From Nitrosomonas sp. (GTDB lineage Bacteria > Pseudomonadota > Gammaproteobacteria > Burkholderiales > Nitrosomonadaceae): DNA of 34,211 bases. Shown here piece after piece: positions 8,637 through 17,606 of this stretch. Position 1 is the stretch's first letter. Each line of letters starts with the position of its first letter. Made by a program: the position numbers and the translations under genes. A model generated the notes under the pieces. The model was not told where the DNA came from. It made no database searches and saw only the letters and a program-made list of their open reading frames with translations. The stretch is from assembly GCA_017879645.1 (NCBI GenBank), contig JAAEXZ010000019.1:1-34211 (forward strand). Direction: 5' to 3'.

Positions 8637-9869
8637 TTGAAAATTTATCTGGTGGGTGGGTCCGTTCGTGATGAGCTGCTGGGACTGCCCGTAAAAGATC
8701 AAGACTATGTCGTTGTCGGTGCTACTCCGGAAGAAATGGAGTACTTGGGTTACCGTCCTGTGGGTAAGGATTTTCCGGTATTTCTACATCCGATTACGCA
8801 AGAACAGTATGCCCTGGCTCGAACAGAGCGAAAGATTTCTCGTGGTTACAGAGGATTCGAGGTATTCACTTCACCTCATGTAAGTCTACAGGAAGACCTG
8901 GCTCGACGCGACTTGACTATCAATTCGATAGCCAAGGATGAGGCAGGTAGCATCATCGACCCTTTCGGTGGTGTTGCAGACTTGGAAGCCGGGATTTTGC
9001 GTCATGTCAGTCCGGCGTTTGCCGAGGATCCCGTGAGAATTCTGCGTGCAGCCCGGTTTGCTGCACGCTTCGGTTTTCGTATTGCTCCGGAAACATTGAC
9101 GCTAATGAATGAGATGGTGCATAACGGTGAGGTTGATGCTCTGGTCCCCGAGCGGGTCTGGCAAGAGCTTTCTAAAGGATTAATGGAAAATCATCCTTCG
9201 AGAATGTTTCATGTCCTGCGTGACTGTGGTGCATTGGCGCGCATCCTGCCGGAAGTCGATGTATTGTTTGGTGTGCCGCAACCCGCACATGCTCATCCGG
9301 AGATCGATACGGGTGTACATGTCATGCTGGCTATCGATTTTGCTGCATCGAAAAATTTTTCCCTGTCAACGCGTTTTGCAGTGCTGACGCATGATCTGGG
9401 GAAAGGCACGACTCCCCCTACAGAGTGGCCACGCCATATTGGTCATGAAGCCCGAAGTGTTACCTTGACGCAAAATATGTGCGAGCGTATCCGCATTCCT
9501 CGGGATTGTCGCGATCTTGCGGTACTGACTGCTCGCTATCATGGTGATGTGCATCGTGCACTGGAACTCAAACCTTCGACAATTGCCGATATGTTCCAGG
9601 CTGTTGATGCCTATCGTAAACCTCAGCGCTTCGATGAATTTCTGCAGGCATGTGCCAGCGACTTTTTTGGAAGACCAGGTTTTGCTATCAAGCCTTATCC
9701 ACCAACAGAGCACCTGAAAAAAGCCTTAGCGGCTGCCACGAGTGTCGATGCCGGTTCCATTGCATTCGAATTGCAGCAAAAGTATATCGATTCAAAAACA
9801 CTTCCTGCCATGATTCATTCGAAAGTGCGGGAAGCACGTGTCAATAAAATCAAAGCAACATTAGCTTGA
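8637..9869 (+). CDS. cca: CCA-adding tRNA nucleotidyltransferase with HD domain
   Basis: This enzyme builds or repairs the CCA end of tRNAs. The 410-residue protein has the GGSVRD motif, catalytic D21/D23 (KDQDYVV), the RRDLTINSIA motif and ARFAARFGF. A C-terminal HD domain (LTHDLGKGTTP) is typical of the multifunctional proteobacterial form. The start is TTG at 8637: an in-frame TAA lies at 8628-8630, and the family begins exactly at MKIYLVGG. No other start is possible without losing conserved sequence. Confidence 0.96.
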   Translation: MKIYLVGGSVRDELLGLPVKDQDYVVVGATPEEMEYLGYRPVGKDFPVFLHPITQEQYALARTERKISRGYRGFEVFTSPHVSLQEDLARRDLTINSIAKDEAGSIIDPFGGVADLEAGILRHVSPAFAEDPVRILRAARFAARFGFRIAPETLTLMNEMVHNGEVDALVPERVWQELSKGLMENHPSRMFHVLRDCGALARILPEVDVLFGVPQPAHAHPEIDTGVHVMLAIDFAASKNFSLSTRFAVLTHDLGKGTTPPTEWPRHIGHEARSVTLTQNMCERIRIPRDCRDLAVLTARYHGDVHRALELKPSTIADMFQAVDAYRKPQRFDEFLQACASDFFGRPGFAIKPYPPTEHLKKALAAATSVDAGSIAFELQQKYIDSKTLPAMIHSKVREARVNKIKATLA

Positions 9870-10105
9870 TTTCGTTTTACTGTCTCGTTTTTTCATAAAT
9901 TTCTTCGATCGTTTTCTGGTTTCTATTCCAGAGCATATACGCTTGTAAATTTTGTACCGGATCAATTTACGAAATCAGGTTGAGTACTATTTCGTATTAC
10001 ATATAACTAATAAGCATATTTATTTAAATAAATATTATTTTTTTTTATATCATAAAGCTGATATTGTTCGCACCTATTGATATTTTTTTCAATCAGGTGA
10101 AGTAG
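9870..10105. other. AT-rich spacer before the sulfate-uptake cluster
   Basis: This 236-bp gap is much more AT-rich than its neighbours. It contains an inverted repeat GTAAATT/AATTTAC (9945-9951 and 9964-9970) and a perfect 20-bp palindrome at 10016-10035, followed by a long T run to about 10046. It is the only sizeable gap upstream of the 7-kb cluster, so the promoter probably lies here. Individual -35/-10 boxes cannot be assigned with confidence. Confidence 0.5.
10016..10035. repeat. Perfect 20-bp AT-only palindrome
   Basis: ATATTTATTT is followed immediately by its exact reverse complement, then by T-A and a run of T. It lies 70 bp upstream of the DUF2292 gene. It could be an operator, or an AU-only terminator for cca, which would be weak. 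Confidence 0.6.
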
Positions 10106-10330
10106 ATGGATACCAACGCACAATTAGACTTAGAAGCACCTCTTGCCATCAGAGATACAAGTAAACGGGTACCGGTGGAAATTGCCCAGGAAATTTTGCG
10201 GGCCATTGCAGCAATCGAATATGGATCGGTCGAGGTAGTTGTGCATGAAGGTAAGGTCATGCAAATCGAATGTCGGGAGAAAATTCGCTTGAGTCAGGGT
10301 GGATCTGTCCGCAAGGCAACCAAATCTTGA
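10106..10330 (+). CDS. YezD-like DUF2292 small protein
   Basis: The 74-residue product has the DUF2292 pattern: a helix (VPVEIAQEILRAIAAIEYGSV) followed by strands EVVVHEGKVMQIECREKIRL. In Bacillus, the relative YezD belongs to the sulfur-metabolism regulon. Similar small proteins sit with sulfate and cysteine genes in many bacteria, which agrees with the sulfate transporter genes downstream here. The start has an AGGTGAAG site nearby. There is no signal peptide, so it is cytoplasmic. Its molecular role is unknown. Confidence 0.82.
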   Translation: MDTNAQLDLEAPLAIRDTSKRVPVEIAQEILRAIAAIEYGSVEVVVHEGKVMQIECREKIRLSQGGSVRKATKS

Positions 10331-10349
10331 ATCCAGGTAATCAATTCCG

Positions 10350-10445
10350 GTGATCAAGTTCGATTGATCGCGAAAGCAGAACACCGACCCGTAAAAAGGG
10401 GGTGCTACAGAATAAAAATAAACGGTGACCCAACCAGATTGCTGG
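10350..10445 (+). promoter_or_regulatory. Candidate structured leader upstream of the porin gene
   Basis: The 135-bp gap between the DUF2292 gene and the porin can form three hairpins in a row. First is GTGATCAA with TTGATCGC (10350-10357 and 10364-10371, one G-U pair, loop GTTCGA). Second is CACCG with CGGTG (10382-10386 and 10423-10427), enclosing ACCC/GGGT around a GTAAAAA loop. Third is CCAG/CTGG (10434-10445), ending just before the AGGAG at 10458. No known riboswitch class is recognised. The idea that it regulates translation of the porin or the downstream genes is inference. Confidence 0.35.
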
Positions 10446-10465
10446 AGGGATCATTCAGGAGAACA

Positions 10466-12160
10466 ATGGTGAAGTTTTTTGAAATGTCCTTGAAGTTGTT
10501 ATTACATGTGGCGGTAGCGGGCGCGATTGCATCAGGTTCAGCAAGAGCATCCACAGAAACAGCAGGAGATAAAAAATTTCTGGATTTTCAGGCTATGCAA
10601 CAGAATGTTGTGCAATTGGTTCAGCAGATGTCCGATGAAACGGCCAAGCCCTCAACGGATAACTCAGCCACACGATCCAAACCGTTGGATCAGGAAAAAT
10701 CTTTGCCAGCCATTGTGCCGAAAGCCAGTAATCAGTCTACTAGTTATCATCGGCGCTCAAACAGCTATGCCACCAATCCTGATTCCGATCCGCCACGATA
10801 TGTACGCCGCCTGAGTGATATCGGCGTCGAAGCTTTTAAGGATATTACCTGGCTGGATATCGGCTTTGAATCACGGATGCGCTATGAACATCGCCACAAC
10901 GATATTCGGCGTATTGAGGGTGGTAATGATGATCCATTTTTTCTACGTAATCGCGCATGGATAGGGATTAGGGATATTCTCGATCCGTTTCGCTTTGCAG
11001 TCGAATTTCAGGATTCCCGAGTTTATAACAACCGATTTGTATCAACCGACCAGGAAAGGAATGAGTTCGATTTGATCAATGCTTATGGTGAACTCTATTT
11101 CAAGAGTGCTCTTGGTGCCGATGATCGTGGCAATAACCGGCCGATCCGGTTCCGGGTTGGTCGATTTGCCTATGAAGCAACTGACCGGCGCTTCATTGCA
11201 CGTAACGAGTGGCGCAACACGACCAATTCATTTGAAGGTTTTCGTCTTAATTTAGGCCGGGAAGCCAATGACTGGGAACTGGATTTGTTTGGCATGCAGC
11301 CGGTACGACGCTTACAAACCAGATTTGACGAAGCTAATGATCACCTTTGGACATTTGGTGCAATCGCTACATGGCGAAGATGGTCAGACATTATCACCAT
11401 TCAACCTTATTATTTGGGACAAAAACAAACGGCTGACCCTAATGGTTTTACAGCGACCAATAAGCTAGATCGGGAAATCCACATGCCTGGATTTCGTGCA
11501 TACGGGAATGTTGGAAGTTGGTTTGACTACGATGTCAGCTATAACCATCAGCTAGGATTTAGTGGGCCACGCAGACAAGATGCTCAGGGTTATACCGTTG
11601 AAGTAGGAAAAACATTCAATCATTCCTGGAAACCGAGATTAGGTCTGTTTTACGGATATGCCAGTGGTGACAAGGATCCCAATGATAATGTCGATAACCG
11701 TTTTGATCGTTTCTTCGGATTTGCCCGTCCCTGGTCAGCCGATCACTATGTCATTTATGAGAACTTGAAAGCCCCTAAAATCCGGTTTGAATTCAGCCCG
11801 ACACAAAAGCTGGGTTTTGAGTTGGGATATGGCGGTTATTGGTTAGCCAGTAGCACTGATCGTATGTTTGATACTCTTGATGGCAATATTAGCAATACAA
11901 TCAAGGATCCAGGGTTTAATCGTGATCGTACTGGTAAAAGCGGTGACTTTGCCGGCCACTCATTTGAAGGACGTATCCGCTATCAGCCTACTTCACGCAT
12001 CAGCACCATTCTCGGGTATACACATTTCACTGCCGGTGAATTCGTAAAGAATCGTATCGCTGCAACTTCTTGCGCTGTGTTAAATAAAGAGCCTTGCACC
12101 GATCAACGCTCAGGTGACACCGACTTTATATATTTCGAAGTACTCATCAGTCTTTTATAA
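10466..12160 (+). CDS. Alginate-export-family outer-membrane porin
   Basis: The 564-residue product has a signal peptide (about residues 1-28, ending SGSARA). A polar linker of about 85 residues follows, then a long beta-barrel region starting near [21 protein letters not shown] and running to the end. The barrel shows alternating aromatic/polar strands and motifs such as [23 protein letters not shown], resembling the Alginate_exp family. The start at 10466 follows a strong CAGGAGAACA site; an in-frame TTG at 10364 would add an unlikely N-terminus. Members of this family are general anion-type porins as well as alginate exporters. Its place directly before sbp suggests passage of sulfate or organosulfur compounds; no alginate genes are present here. 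Confidence 0.8.
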   Translation: MVKFFEMSLKLLLHVAVAGAIASGSARASTETAGDKKFLDFQAMQQNVVQLVQQMSDETAKPSTDNSATRSKPLDQEKSLPAIVPKASNQSTSYHRRSNSYATNPDSDPPRYVRRLSDIGVEAFKDITWLDIGFESRMRYEHRHNDIRRIEGGNDDPFFLRNRAWIGIRDILDPFRFAVEFQDSRVYNNRFVSTDQERNEFDLINAYGELYFKSALGADDRGNNRPIRFRVGRFAYEATDRRFIARNEWRNTTNSFEGFRLNLGREANDWELDLFGMQPVRRLQTRFDEANDHLWTFGAIATWRRWSDIITIQPYYLGQKQTADPNGFTATNKLDREIHMPGFRAYGNVGSWFDYDVSYNHQLGFSGPRRQDAQGYTVEVGKTFNHSWKPRLGLFYGYASGDKDPNDNVDNRFDRFFGFARPWSADHYVIYENLKAPKIRFEFSPTQKLGFELGYGGYWLASSTDRMFDTLDGNISNTIKDPGFNRDRTGKSGDFAGHSFEGRIRYQPTSRISTILGYTHFTAGEFVKNRIAATSCAVLNKEPCTDQRSGDTDFIYFEVLISLL

Positions 12161-12189
12161 CCCTTTTTATTGAATTTTGGAGAATCATC

Positions 12190-13191
12190 ATGAAAATCAG
12201 AAATTGGCTTACCACCACCCTGTTAGCGACGAGCTTGTTGACCAGTGCGCATGCAGTGGCAGAAAAAACCTTGCTGAATGTATCTTATGATCCCACGCGG
12301 GAACTGTATCAGGAATTCAACAAAGCTTTTGCCAAACACTGGCAGGAAAAAACCAAGGAAGCTGTGTCCATCAAGCAATCACATGGCGGTTCCGGAAAGC
12401 AGGCGCGCTCCGTTATCGATGGATTGGAAGCCGATGTGGTTACACTGGCGCTGGCCAATGATATCAATGCCATTGCCGAAAAGGCCAAGCTGTTACCCGA
12501 AGACTGGCAAAAACGTCTGGCGCTCAATAGCACACCATACACTTCGACGATCATTTTTCTAGTGCGCAAAGGCAATCCCAAGGGAATAAAAAACTGGGAT
12601 GATCTGGCGCGTCCGGGTGTTTCTGTCATCACGCCAAATCCGAAAACTTCCGGTGGTGCGCAGTGGAATTACCTAGCGGCATGGGAATATGGCAAACGCC
12701 GCTTTGGTGAAGACAAGGCACAGGATTTCGTCAGGGATATTTACAAAAATGTTCCGGTTCTGGATTCAGGTGCTCGTGGATCGACCACGACATTCGTCGA
12801 GCGTGGCGTCGGCGATGTTTTCATTTCGTGGGAAAACGAGGCTTTTCTGGCCCTCAAGGAATATGGTGCGGACAAGTTTGAAATCGTCGTACCGTCATTG
12901 AGCGTGCTTGCTGAACCACCCGTCGCTATCGTGGATAAAGTCGTTGATAAACGCGGTACACGTCAGGTTGCCGAAGCCTATCTCGAATATCTCTATTCGG
13001 AAGAAGGTCAGGAAATTGCAGCCAAGCATTTTTACCGCCCTACCAATGAAATAGTTTCCAAGAAATATATCAAGCAGTTTCCGCAGATCGAATTATTCAA
13101 AATCGATGAGGCTTTTGGTGGCTGGAAAAATGCGCATAAAACGCATTTTGCCGATGGCGGCACATTCGATCAGATTTACTTGAAGCAATAG
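12190..13191 (+). CDS. sbp: Sulfate ABC transporter substrate-binding protein
   Basis: The 333-residue protein has a cleavable signal peptide (about 1-24, SAHAVA). It shows sulfate-binding family motifs: [51 protein letters not shown] and [16 protein letters not shown]. It captures sulfate (or thiosulfate) in the periplasm for CysTWA. A TTGGAGAATC ribosome binding site precedes the ATG. It lies 29 bp after the porin and is separated from cysT by two accessory genes. Confidence 0.95.
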   Translation: MKIRNWLTTTLLATSLLTSAHAVAEKTLLNVSYDPTRELYQEFNKAFAKHWQEKTKEAVSIKQSHGGSGKQARSVIDGLEADVVTLALANDINAIAEKAKLLPEDWQKRLALNSTPYTSTIIFLVRKGNPKGIKNWDDLARPGVSVITPNPKTSGGAQWNYLAAWEYGKRRFGEDKAQDFVRDIYKNVPVLDSGARGSTTTFVERGVGDVFISWENEAFLALKEYGADKFEIVVPSLSVLAEPPVAIVDKVVDKRGTRQVAEAYLEYLYSEEGQEIAAKHFYRPTNEIVSKKYIKQFPQIELFKIDEAFGGWKNAHKTHFADGGTFDQIYLKQ

Positions 13192-13229
13192 CCTGGTCAT
13201 ATCGGGTTTGCTTTTCTAGCAAAGGATAA

Positions 13230-13580
13230 ATGATGACAGTTCTGATAGTCGGTGGGGATTATGTCAGTTCGTTCAAGCAACTGATCGCCTCAAAGCGCAA
13301 TGTACAGGTCGAGCACTGGAATGGTCGCAAAAAAGGATATGGCAAGCGGGCACTACCCAATGAAACCAAGCTGGTCGTACCGGTGTGCGATTATGTCAGC
13401 CATAGCCTGGCGCATGCTGTGAAGGAAAAAGCGAATCGCAACAAGATTCCCCTGCTGTATTGCCATCGCTCGGTCAACGAGCTGAAACACAAGCTGATAC
13501 AAAACGAGGAGCTGGCTGATGCAACGGGTTGTTGTCCTTATGCCTGTCGTACCCCCAAACCTATTCGGAGATTGCACTAA
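13230..13580 (+). CDS. DUF2325 family protein in the sulfate operon
   Basis: This 116-residue protein starts MMTVLIVGGDYVSSFKQ and has the DUF2325 layout. An N-terminal VLIVGG strand is followed by a central VVPVCDYVSHSLAHAVKEKA and then IPLLYCHRS. The C-terminal tail contains two adjacent cysteines (CCPYAC) and is basic. DUF2325 proteins are small, cytoplasmic and of unknown function. An AAAGGA site lies six to seven bases before the double ATG. It sits 38 bp after sbp and 50 bp before the EAL-like gene, all on one strand, so it is probably co-transcribed with the transporter. Confidence 0.78.
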   Translation: MMTVLIVGGDYVSSFKQLIASKRNVQVEHWNGRKKGYGKRALPNETKLVVPVCDYVSHSLAHAVKEKANRNKIPLLYCHRSVNELKHKLIQNEELADATGCCPYACRTPKPIRRLH

Positions 13581-13630
13581 TGCCTGATGAATAATGTGGA
13601 TCGCACGATCCATAAATGAAGGAGTATTTC

Positions 13631-14482
13631 ATGAATAAAACCGGCATCAATACCAGTATCAAAAACGAATTCGAGCTGATTCAATCCGCTACGGATTACG
13701 CACTCAAACGAGACGAAAAGGGTTGGATCAGCGGCCAGTTTTATCAATGCGAATTGACCAGTGTGTTTCAGCCGGTTTGGGGTATTGATCAGGGCATCAC
13801 TTTGGGGCACGCAGCTTATGTACGCTCCAAGGCTCATGGACAGGTTGCATTATGGCCGTGGCAGGTTTTTGCCCTGGCATCGAAGGATGAGCAACTGATC
13901 GATCTGGATCGGCTATGCCGGGCCATTCATGCCTTAAATTATTATTTCAACAATACTTCCAAGGCAAACACCGTGTTGTTTGTTGATGTTCATCCCCGTT
14001 TACTGGAAAGCGTCAAGGACGATCACGGTCGGGCCTTCGAGAATTTTCTCGATCTGATCGGTGTGAGAACCTCGCAGGTGGTGATCGAGATTCCGGCCAT
14101 CGTCAACCGTAACTGGAAATTGCTACAGCATGTGATTACCAACTATCGCTCGCGAGGCTACCGTATTGCCGCCAACTATACCGGCAGCCGGATTGACTGG
14201 ATGACTGAGCTGGGCAGTCTGTATCCCGATTTCGTGCGGATCGAAGCGGGCGATCTGCAGCGGCATGAAGCCGTTGCCGCGCTGGTGGATACGATACACA
14301 GCTATGGCGGCAGTTTGCTGGTGCGAGATGTGGAAACGCCAGCACAATTGTCCGCAGCCATCAGGGCAAAGGCAGATTATTTGCAAGGCAATTTGATCGG
14401 CAAACCGCAAAACCTGATTAAAGAAGCCGAATTATTACCTATTTCGGAATTGGCTGATTCGACTGTCAATTCCAAGCCATGA
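13631..14482 (+). CDS. Degenerate EAL-domain protein in the sulfate operon
   Basis: The 283-residue protein has the overall pattern of an EAL (cyclic-di-GMP phosphodiesterase) domain with its active-site residues replaced. The EAL motif position reads HAAYVR, the FxNxSP strand reads LFVDVHP, the DDFG position reads ANYTGS, and EGVE reads RDVE. The closing [10 protein letters not shown] is kept. It is therefore predicted to lack phosphodiesterase activity but could bind a nucleotide or a partner. The start at 13631 is chosen because GAAGGAG lies just upstream, overlapping an alternative ATG at 13616. cysT follows after 22 bp. Confidence 0.78.
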   Translation: MNKTGINTSIKNEFELIQSATDYALKRDEKGWISGQFYQCELTSVFQPVWGIDQGITLGHAAYVRSKAHGQVALWPWQVFALASKDEQLIDLDRLCRAIHALNYYFNNTSKANTVLFVDVHPRLLESVKDDHGRAFENFLDLIGVRTSQVVIEIPAIVNRNWKLLQHVITNYRSRGYRIAANYTGSRIDWMTELGSLYPDFVRIEAGDLQRHEAVAALVDTIHSYGGSLLVRDVETPAQLSAAIRAKADYLQGNLIGKPQNLIKEAELLPISELADSTVNSKP

Positions 14483-14504
14483 CCGTGACATACAGGAGTG
14501 TGCA

Positions 14505-15338
14505 ATGTATCCACTAAAACAACATAGCATTTTGCCGGGCTTCAATCTGGCATTGGGTTTTACCCTGCTCTATCTGAGCCTGATCGTATTGATTCCATTA
14601 TCGGCTGCATTCATACGCACAGCGGAACTCAGTTGGCCCGATTTCTGGTCCATTGTTACGACACCGCGTGTGCTGGCGTCATATCGTTTGACTTTCGGTG
14701 CGTCATTTGCCGCAGCCTTGGTGAATGCGCTATTTGGCTTGCTGGTGGCGTGGGTGCTGGTGCGTTACCACTTTCCTGGCAAGAAATTCGTCGATGCCTT
14801 GGTGGATCTGCCCTTTGCTTTACCCACCGCCGTCGCAGGTATCGCACTGACCGCGCTGTATGCCGGCAATGGCTGGATAGGCCAGTATCTCGAGCCACTG
14901 GGTATCAAGGTGGCTTTTACTCCATTGGGAATTTTTGTGGCGTTGACTTTCATCGGATTGCCCTTTGTCGTGCGTACGGTGCAGCCGGTTCTGGAAGATG
15001 TCGAAGCCGAACTGGAAGAAGCCGCTGCGACGCTGGGCGCCAATCGTTGGCAAACGTTTACGCGGGTGATATTTCCGGCAATTTTTCCGGCACTGATGAC
15101 CGGATTCGCGTTGGCATTTGCACGGGCGATCGGTGAGTACGGTTCGGTAATTTTCATTGCCGGAAACATGCCGATGATTTCCGAAATCACACCGCTGCTC
15201 ATCATCACCAAGCTGGAACAATACGATTACGCGGGTGCTACGGCACTTTCCGTGGTGATGCTGGTTATTTCCTTTATCTTGTTGCTGATCATCAACCTGT
15301 TGCAATGGTGGAGTCGGCAACGCAGTAGCAAAGCCTGA
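14505..15338 (+). CDS. cysT: Sulfate ABC transporter permease CysT (CysU)
   Basis: The 277-residue inner-membrane permease has about six membrane segments. The binding-protein-dependent EAA loop is [21 protein letters not shown] (about residues 173-193), which docks on CysA. The segment [15 protein letters not shown] and the run [14 protein letters not shown] are typical of the CysT family. An AGGAG site precedes the ATG. It lies seven bases before cysW, with which it forms the membrane channel. Confidence 0.94.
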   Translation: MYPLKQHSILPGFNLALGFTLLYLSLIVLIPLSAAFIRTAELSWPDFWSIVTTPRVLASYRLTFGASFAAALVNALFGLLVAWVLVRYHFPGKKFVDALVDLPFALPTAVAGIALTALYAGNGWIGQYLEPLGIKVAFTPLGIFVALTFIGLPFVVRTVQPVLEDVEAELEEAAATLGANRWQTFTRVIFPAIFPALMTGFALAFARAIGEYGSVIFIAGNMPMISEITPLLIITKLEQYDYAGATALSVVMLVISFILLLIINLLQWWSRQRSSKA

Positions 15339-15345
15339 GGTCAAG

Positions 15346-16221
15346 ATGACAACCATAACTTTCCCCTCCCTGTCCCCTGCTGCACAGCAGCATGCAACGC
15401 AGGAACCGAGATGGGTGCGCTGGACGCTGATCAGCATCGCCTTGCTGTTTCTGACGCTATTTCTATTCATTCCACTGATTTCCGTTTTTTATGAGGCTTT
15501 CAAGAAAGGAGTGGAGGTGTATGTGGCGGCGATCACCGATCCCGATGCCCTGTCAGCCATCAAGTTGACATTGACAGTGGCTGCCATTGCTGTGCCTTTG
15601 AATATGATCTTCGGCATTGCAGCTGCTTGGGCCATTGCCAAGTTTGAATTCCGTGGCAAGAATCTGCTGATCACTCTGATCGATCTGCCTTTTTCGGTAT
15701 CGCCCGTCGTTTCGGGTTTGATTTATGTGCTGGTTTTTGGCCTGCAAGGCTGGCTGGGGCCGTGGCTGTCTGAGCATGACTTCAAAATCATTTTCGCTGT
15801 GCCCGGGATTGTTCTGGCAACGGTGTTCGTCACGGTGCCTTTCATCGCCCGGGAATTGATTCCGCTGATGCAGGCGCAGGGTACGGAAGAGGAGGAAGCT
15901 GCCGTGGTGTTGGGCGCAAATGGCTGGCAAACTTTTTTCAAGATTACTTTACCGAATATCAAATGGGGCCTGCTCTACGGCGCCATTTTGTGTAACGCAC
16001 GGGCAATGGGTGAATTCGGAGCGGTTTCGGTCGTATCCGGCCACATTCGTGGCAGTACCAATACCATGCCGCTGCACGTGGAAATCCTTTACAACGAATA
16101 CAATTTCGCCGCCGCATTTGCCGTGGCTTCACTGCTGGCATTACTGGCTCTGGTGACACTGGCTTTGAAAACACTGATTGAATTTCGTAATCGACAACAT
16201 CAACAACGAGGTCACGAATGA
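15346..16221 (+). CDS. cysW: Sulfate ABC transporter permease CysW
   Basis: This 291-residue partner permease of CysT has about six membrane segments. Its EAA loop reads [19 protein letters not shown], and the CysW-type motif [17 protein letters not shown] follows. It has a longer hydrophilic N-terminus (about 24 residues) than CysT. Its stop overlaps the start of cysA (ATGA at 16218-16221), indicating coupled translation of the permease and ATPase. Confidence 0.94.
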   Translation: MTTITFPSLSPAAQQHATQEPRWVRWTLISIALLFLTLFLFIPLISVFYEAFKKGVEVYVAAITDPDALSAIKLTLTVAAIAVPLNMIFGIAAAWAIAKFEFRGKNLLITLIDLPFSVSPVVSGLIYVLVFGLQGWLGPWLSEHDFKIIFAVPGIVLATVFVTVPFIARELIPLMQAQGTEEEEAAVVLGANGWQTFFKITLPNIKWGLLYGAILCNARAMGEFGAVSVVSGHIRGSTNTMPLHVEILYNEYNFAAAFAVASLLALLALVTLALKTLIEFRNRQHQQRGHE

Positions 16222-17318
16222 GTATTGAAGTTTTGAATCTATCCAAGCAGTTCGGCACATTTACAGCGCTGCACAATGTCAGTTTGCAAGTGCATTCGGG
16301 CGAATTGCTGGCTTTGCTCGGTCCTTCCGGTTCGGGTAAAACCACGCTGCTACGGGTCATTGCCGGGCTGGAAACTGCGGATAGCGGGCAAGTATTGTTT
16401 CATGGCGAGGATGCAACCGATCAGCACGTGCGCGAACGTCAGGTTGGTTTCGTTTTTCAGCATTACGCGCTGTTTCGCAATATGACGATTTTCGAGAACG
16501 TTGCATTCGGATTGCGAGTGCGGCCGAAAAAATTCCGGCCTTCCAACGACGAGATACGTGATCGTGTCATGAAATTGCTGCATCTGGTGCAGTTGGACTG
16601 GCTGGCGGATCGGTATCCGCATCAACTTTCGGGCGGGCAGCGGCAGCGGATTGCGTTGGCACGCGCGTTGGCAGTGGAACCCAAAGTATTGCTACTGGAT
16701 GAGCCTTTCGGTGCCCTGGATGCCAAGGTGCGCAAGGAATTACGGTCGTGGTTGCGGCGACTGCATGACGATATGCATATCACCAGTGTATTCGTAACCC
16801 ATGATCAGGAAGAAGCACTGGAAGTCGCGGATCGTGTGGTGGTCATGAACGAGGGGCGTATCGAGCAGATTGGTACGCCAGACGAAGTGTACGAACAACC
16901 CGCCAGCCCTTTCGTGTACGAATTTCTGGGTAATGTAAATCTGTTTCATAGCCGGCTGCATCGTGGTCGGGCGTGGATCGGTGATATCGAACTGGAAGCT
17001 CCCGAGCATGCTGAAGCCGAAGAGCAAGCCGCAGTAGCTTATGTCCGCCCCCATGAAATCGAAGTCGAGCGTACGGCTAGTGGCGCCGCAGCAATATCTG
17101 CACTGGTCGTGCATGTTCTGACTGTGGGACCCATCGTACGTCTCGAACTGGTGCGCAAGGATGACGTGGATATTACACCGATCCAGGTTGAGCTGAGCAA
17201 GGAGCGCTTTCGCGAATTACAACTGGTGAAGGGCGACGAAGTATTCATTACGCCACGCCGCCTGGATGTGTTTCCAAGCCGGAAAGCGCATGTCGATGTG
17301 CAGTCGCAGATACTTTGA
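16218..17318 (+). CDS. cysA: Sulfate/thiosulfate import ATPase CysA
   Basis: CysA powers sulfate import. The 366-residue protein has Walker [10 protein letters not shown] (residues 35-43), Q-loop [11 protein letters not shown] signature [15 protein letters not shown], Walker [12 protein letters not shown] and the switch histidine in VTHDQEEA. The C-terminal domain (about residues 235-355, containing [14 protein letters not shown]) is typical of CysA and absent from short ABC ATPases. It is the last gene of the cluster and overlaps cysW by four bases. Confidence 0.96.
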   Translation: MSIEVLNLSKQFGTFTALHNVSLQVHSGELLALLGPSGSGKTTLLRVIAGLETADSGQVLFHGEDATDQHVRERQVGFVFQHYALFRNMTIFENVAFGLRVRPKKFRPSNDEIRDRVMKLLHLVQLDWLADRYPHQLSGGQRQRIALARALAVEPKVLLLDEPFGALDAKVRKELRSWLRRLHDDMHITSVFVTHDQEEALEVADRVVVMNEGRIEQIGTPDEVYEQPASPFVYEFLGNVNLFHSRLHRGRAWIGDIELEAPEHAEAEEQAAVAYVRPHEIEVERTASGAAAISALVVHVLTVGPIVRLELVRKDDVDITPIQVELSKERFRELQLVKGDEVFITPRRLDVFPSRKAHVDVQSQIL

Positions 17319-17326
17319 TTATTTAC

Positions 17327-17355
17327 GAAATGAATAAACCACCACAATTCATTTC
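17327..17355 (+). terminator. Inverted repeat after cysA, possible terminator
   Basis: GAAATGAAT (17327-17335) and ATTCATTTC (17347-17355) are perfect reverse complements with an 11-base loop, nine bases after the cysA stop. The stem is AT-rich and no T run follows, so it may act as a 3' stabilising hairpin rather than an intrinsic terminator. Confidence 0.4.
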
Positions 17356-17606
17356 AAACTGGCGTGGATCCTGTTGCTTGCTGGTGTAGTCATGCTGGGT
17401 CTGTCATTTATGGAGTGGTATCGACTGGCTTTCTGGCATTTGATGCTATGACTTTTCCGGGATCGATTTCCAGGTAATCAGTGCGGTTCTGCTGTAAGAC
17501 GGAGTATTGATTAAAGCATGGGATGATGAAATTCCGGTTTAATTACTTTTCGTCCCGTTTTCCATGATCCTGACCATCTTCTTCGCTGTCATCCTCAGGC
17601 TTACAG

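Noticed and set aside
10364-10465. N-terminal extension of the porin from TTG 10364
   Set aside because: It lacks a ribosome binding site and would bury the signal peptide; ATG 10466 has a strong AGGAG site.
10466-12160. Alginate exporter proper (AlgE)
   Set aside because: No alginate synthesis genes are present; the family is broad, and the sulfate context points to a nutrient porin.
13631-14482. Active c-di-GMP phosphodiesterase
   Set aside because: The EAL, DDFG and EGVE positions have lost their key acidic residues.
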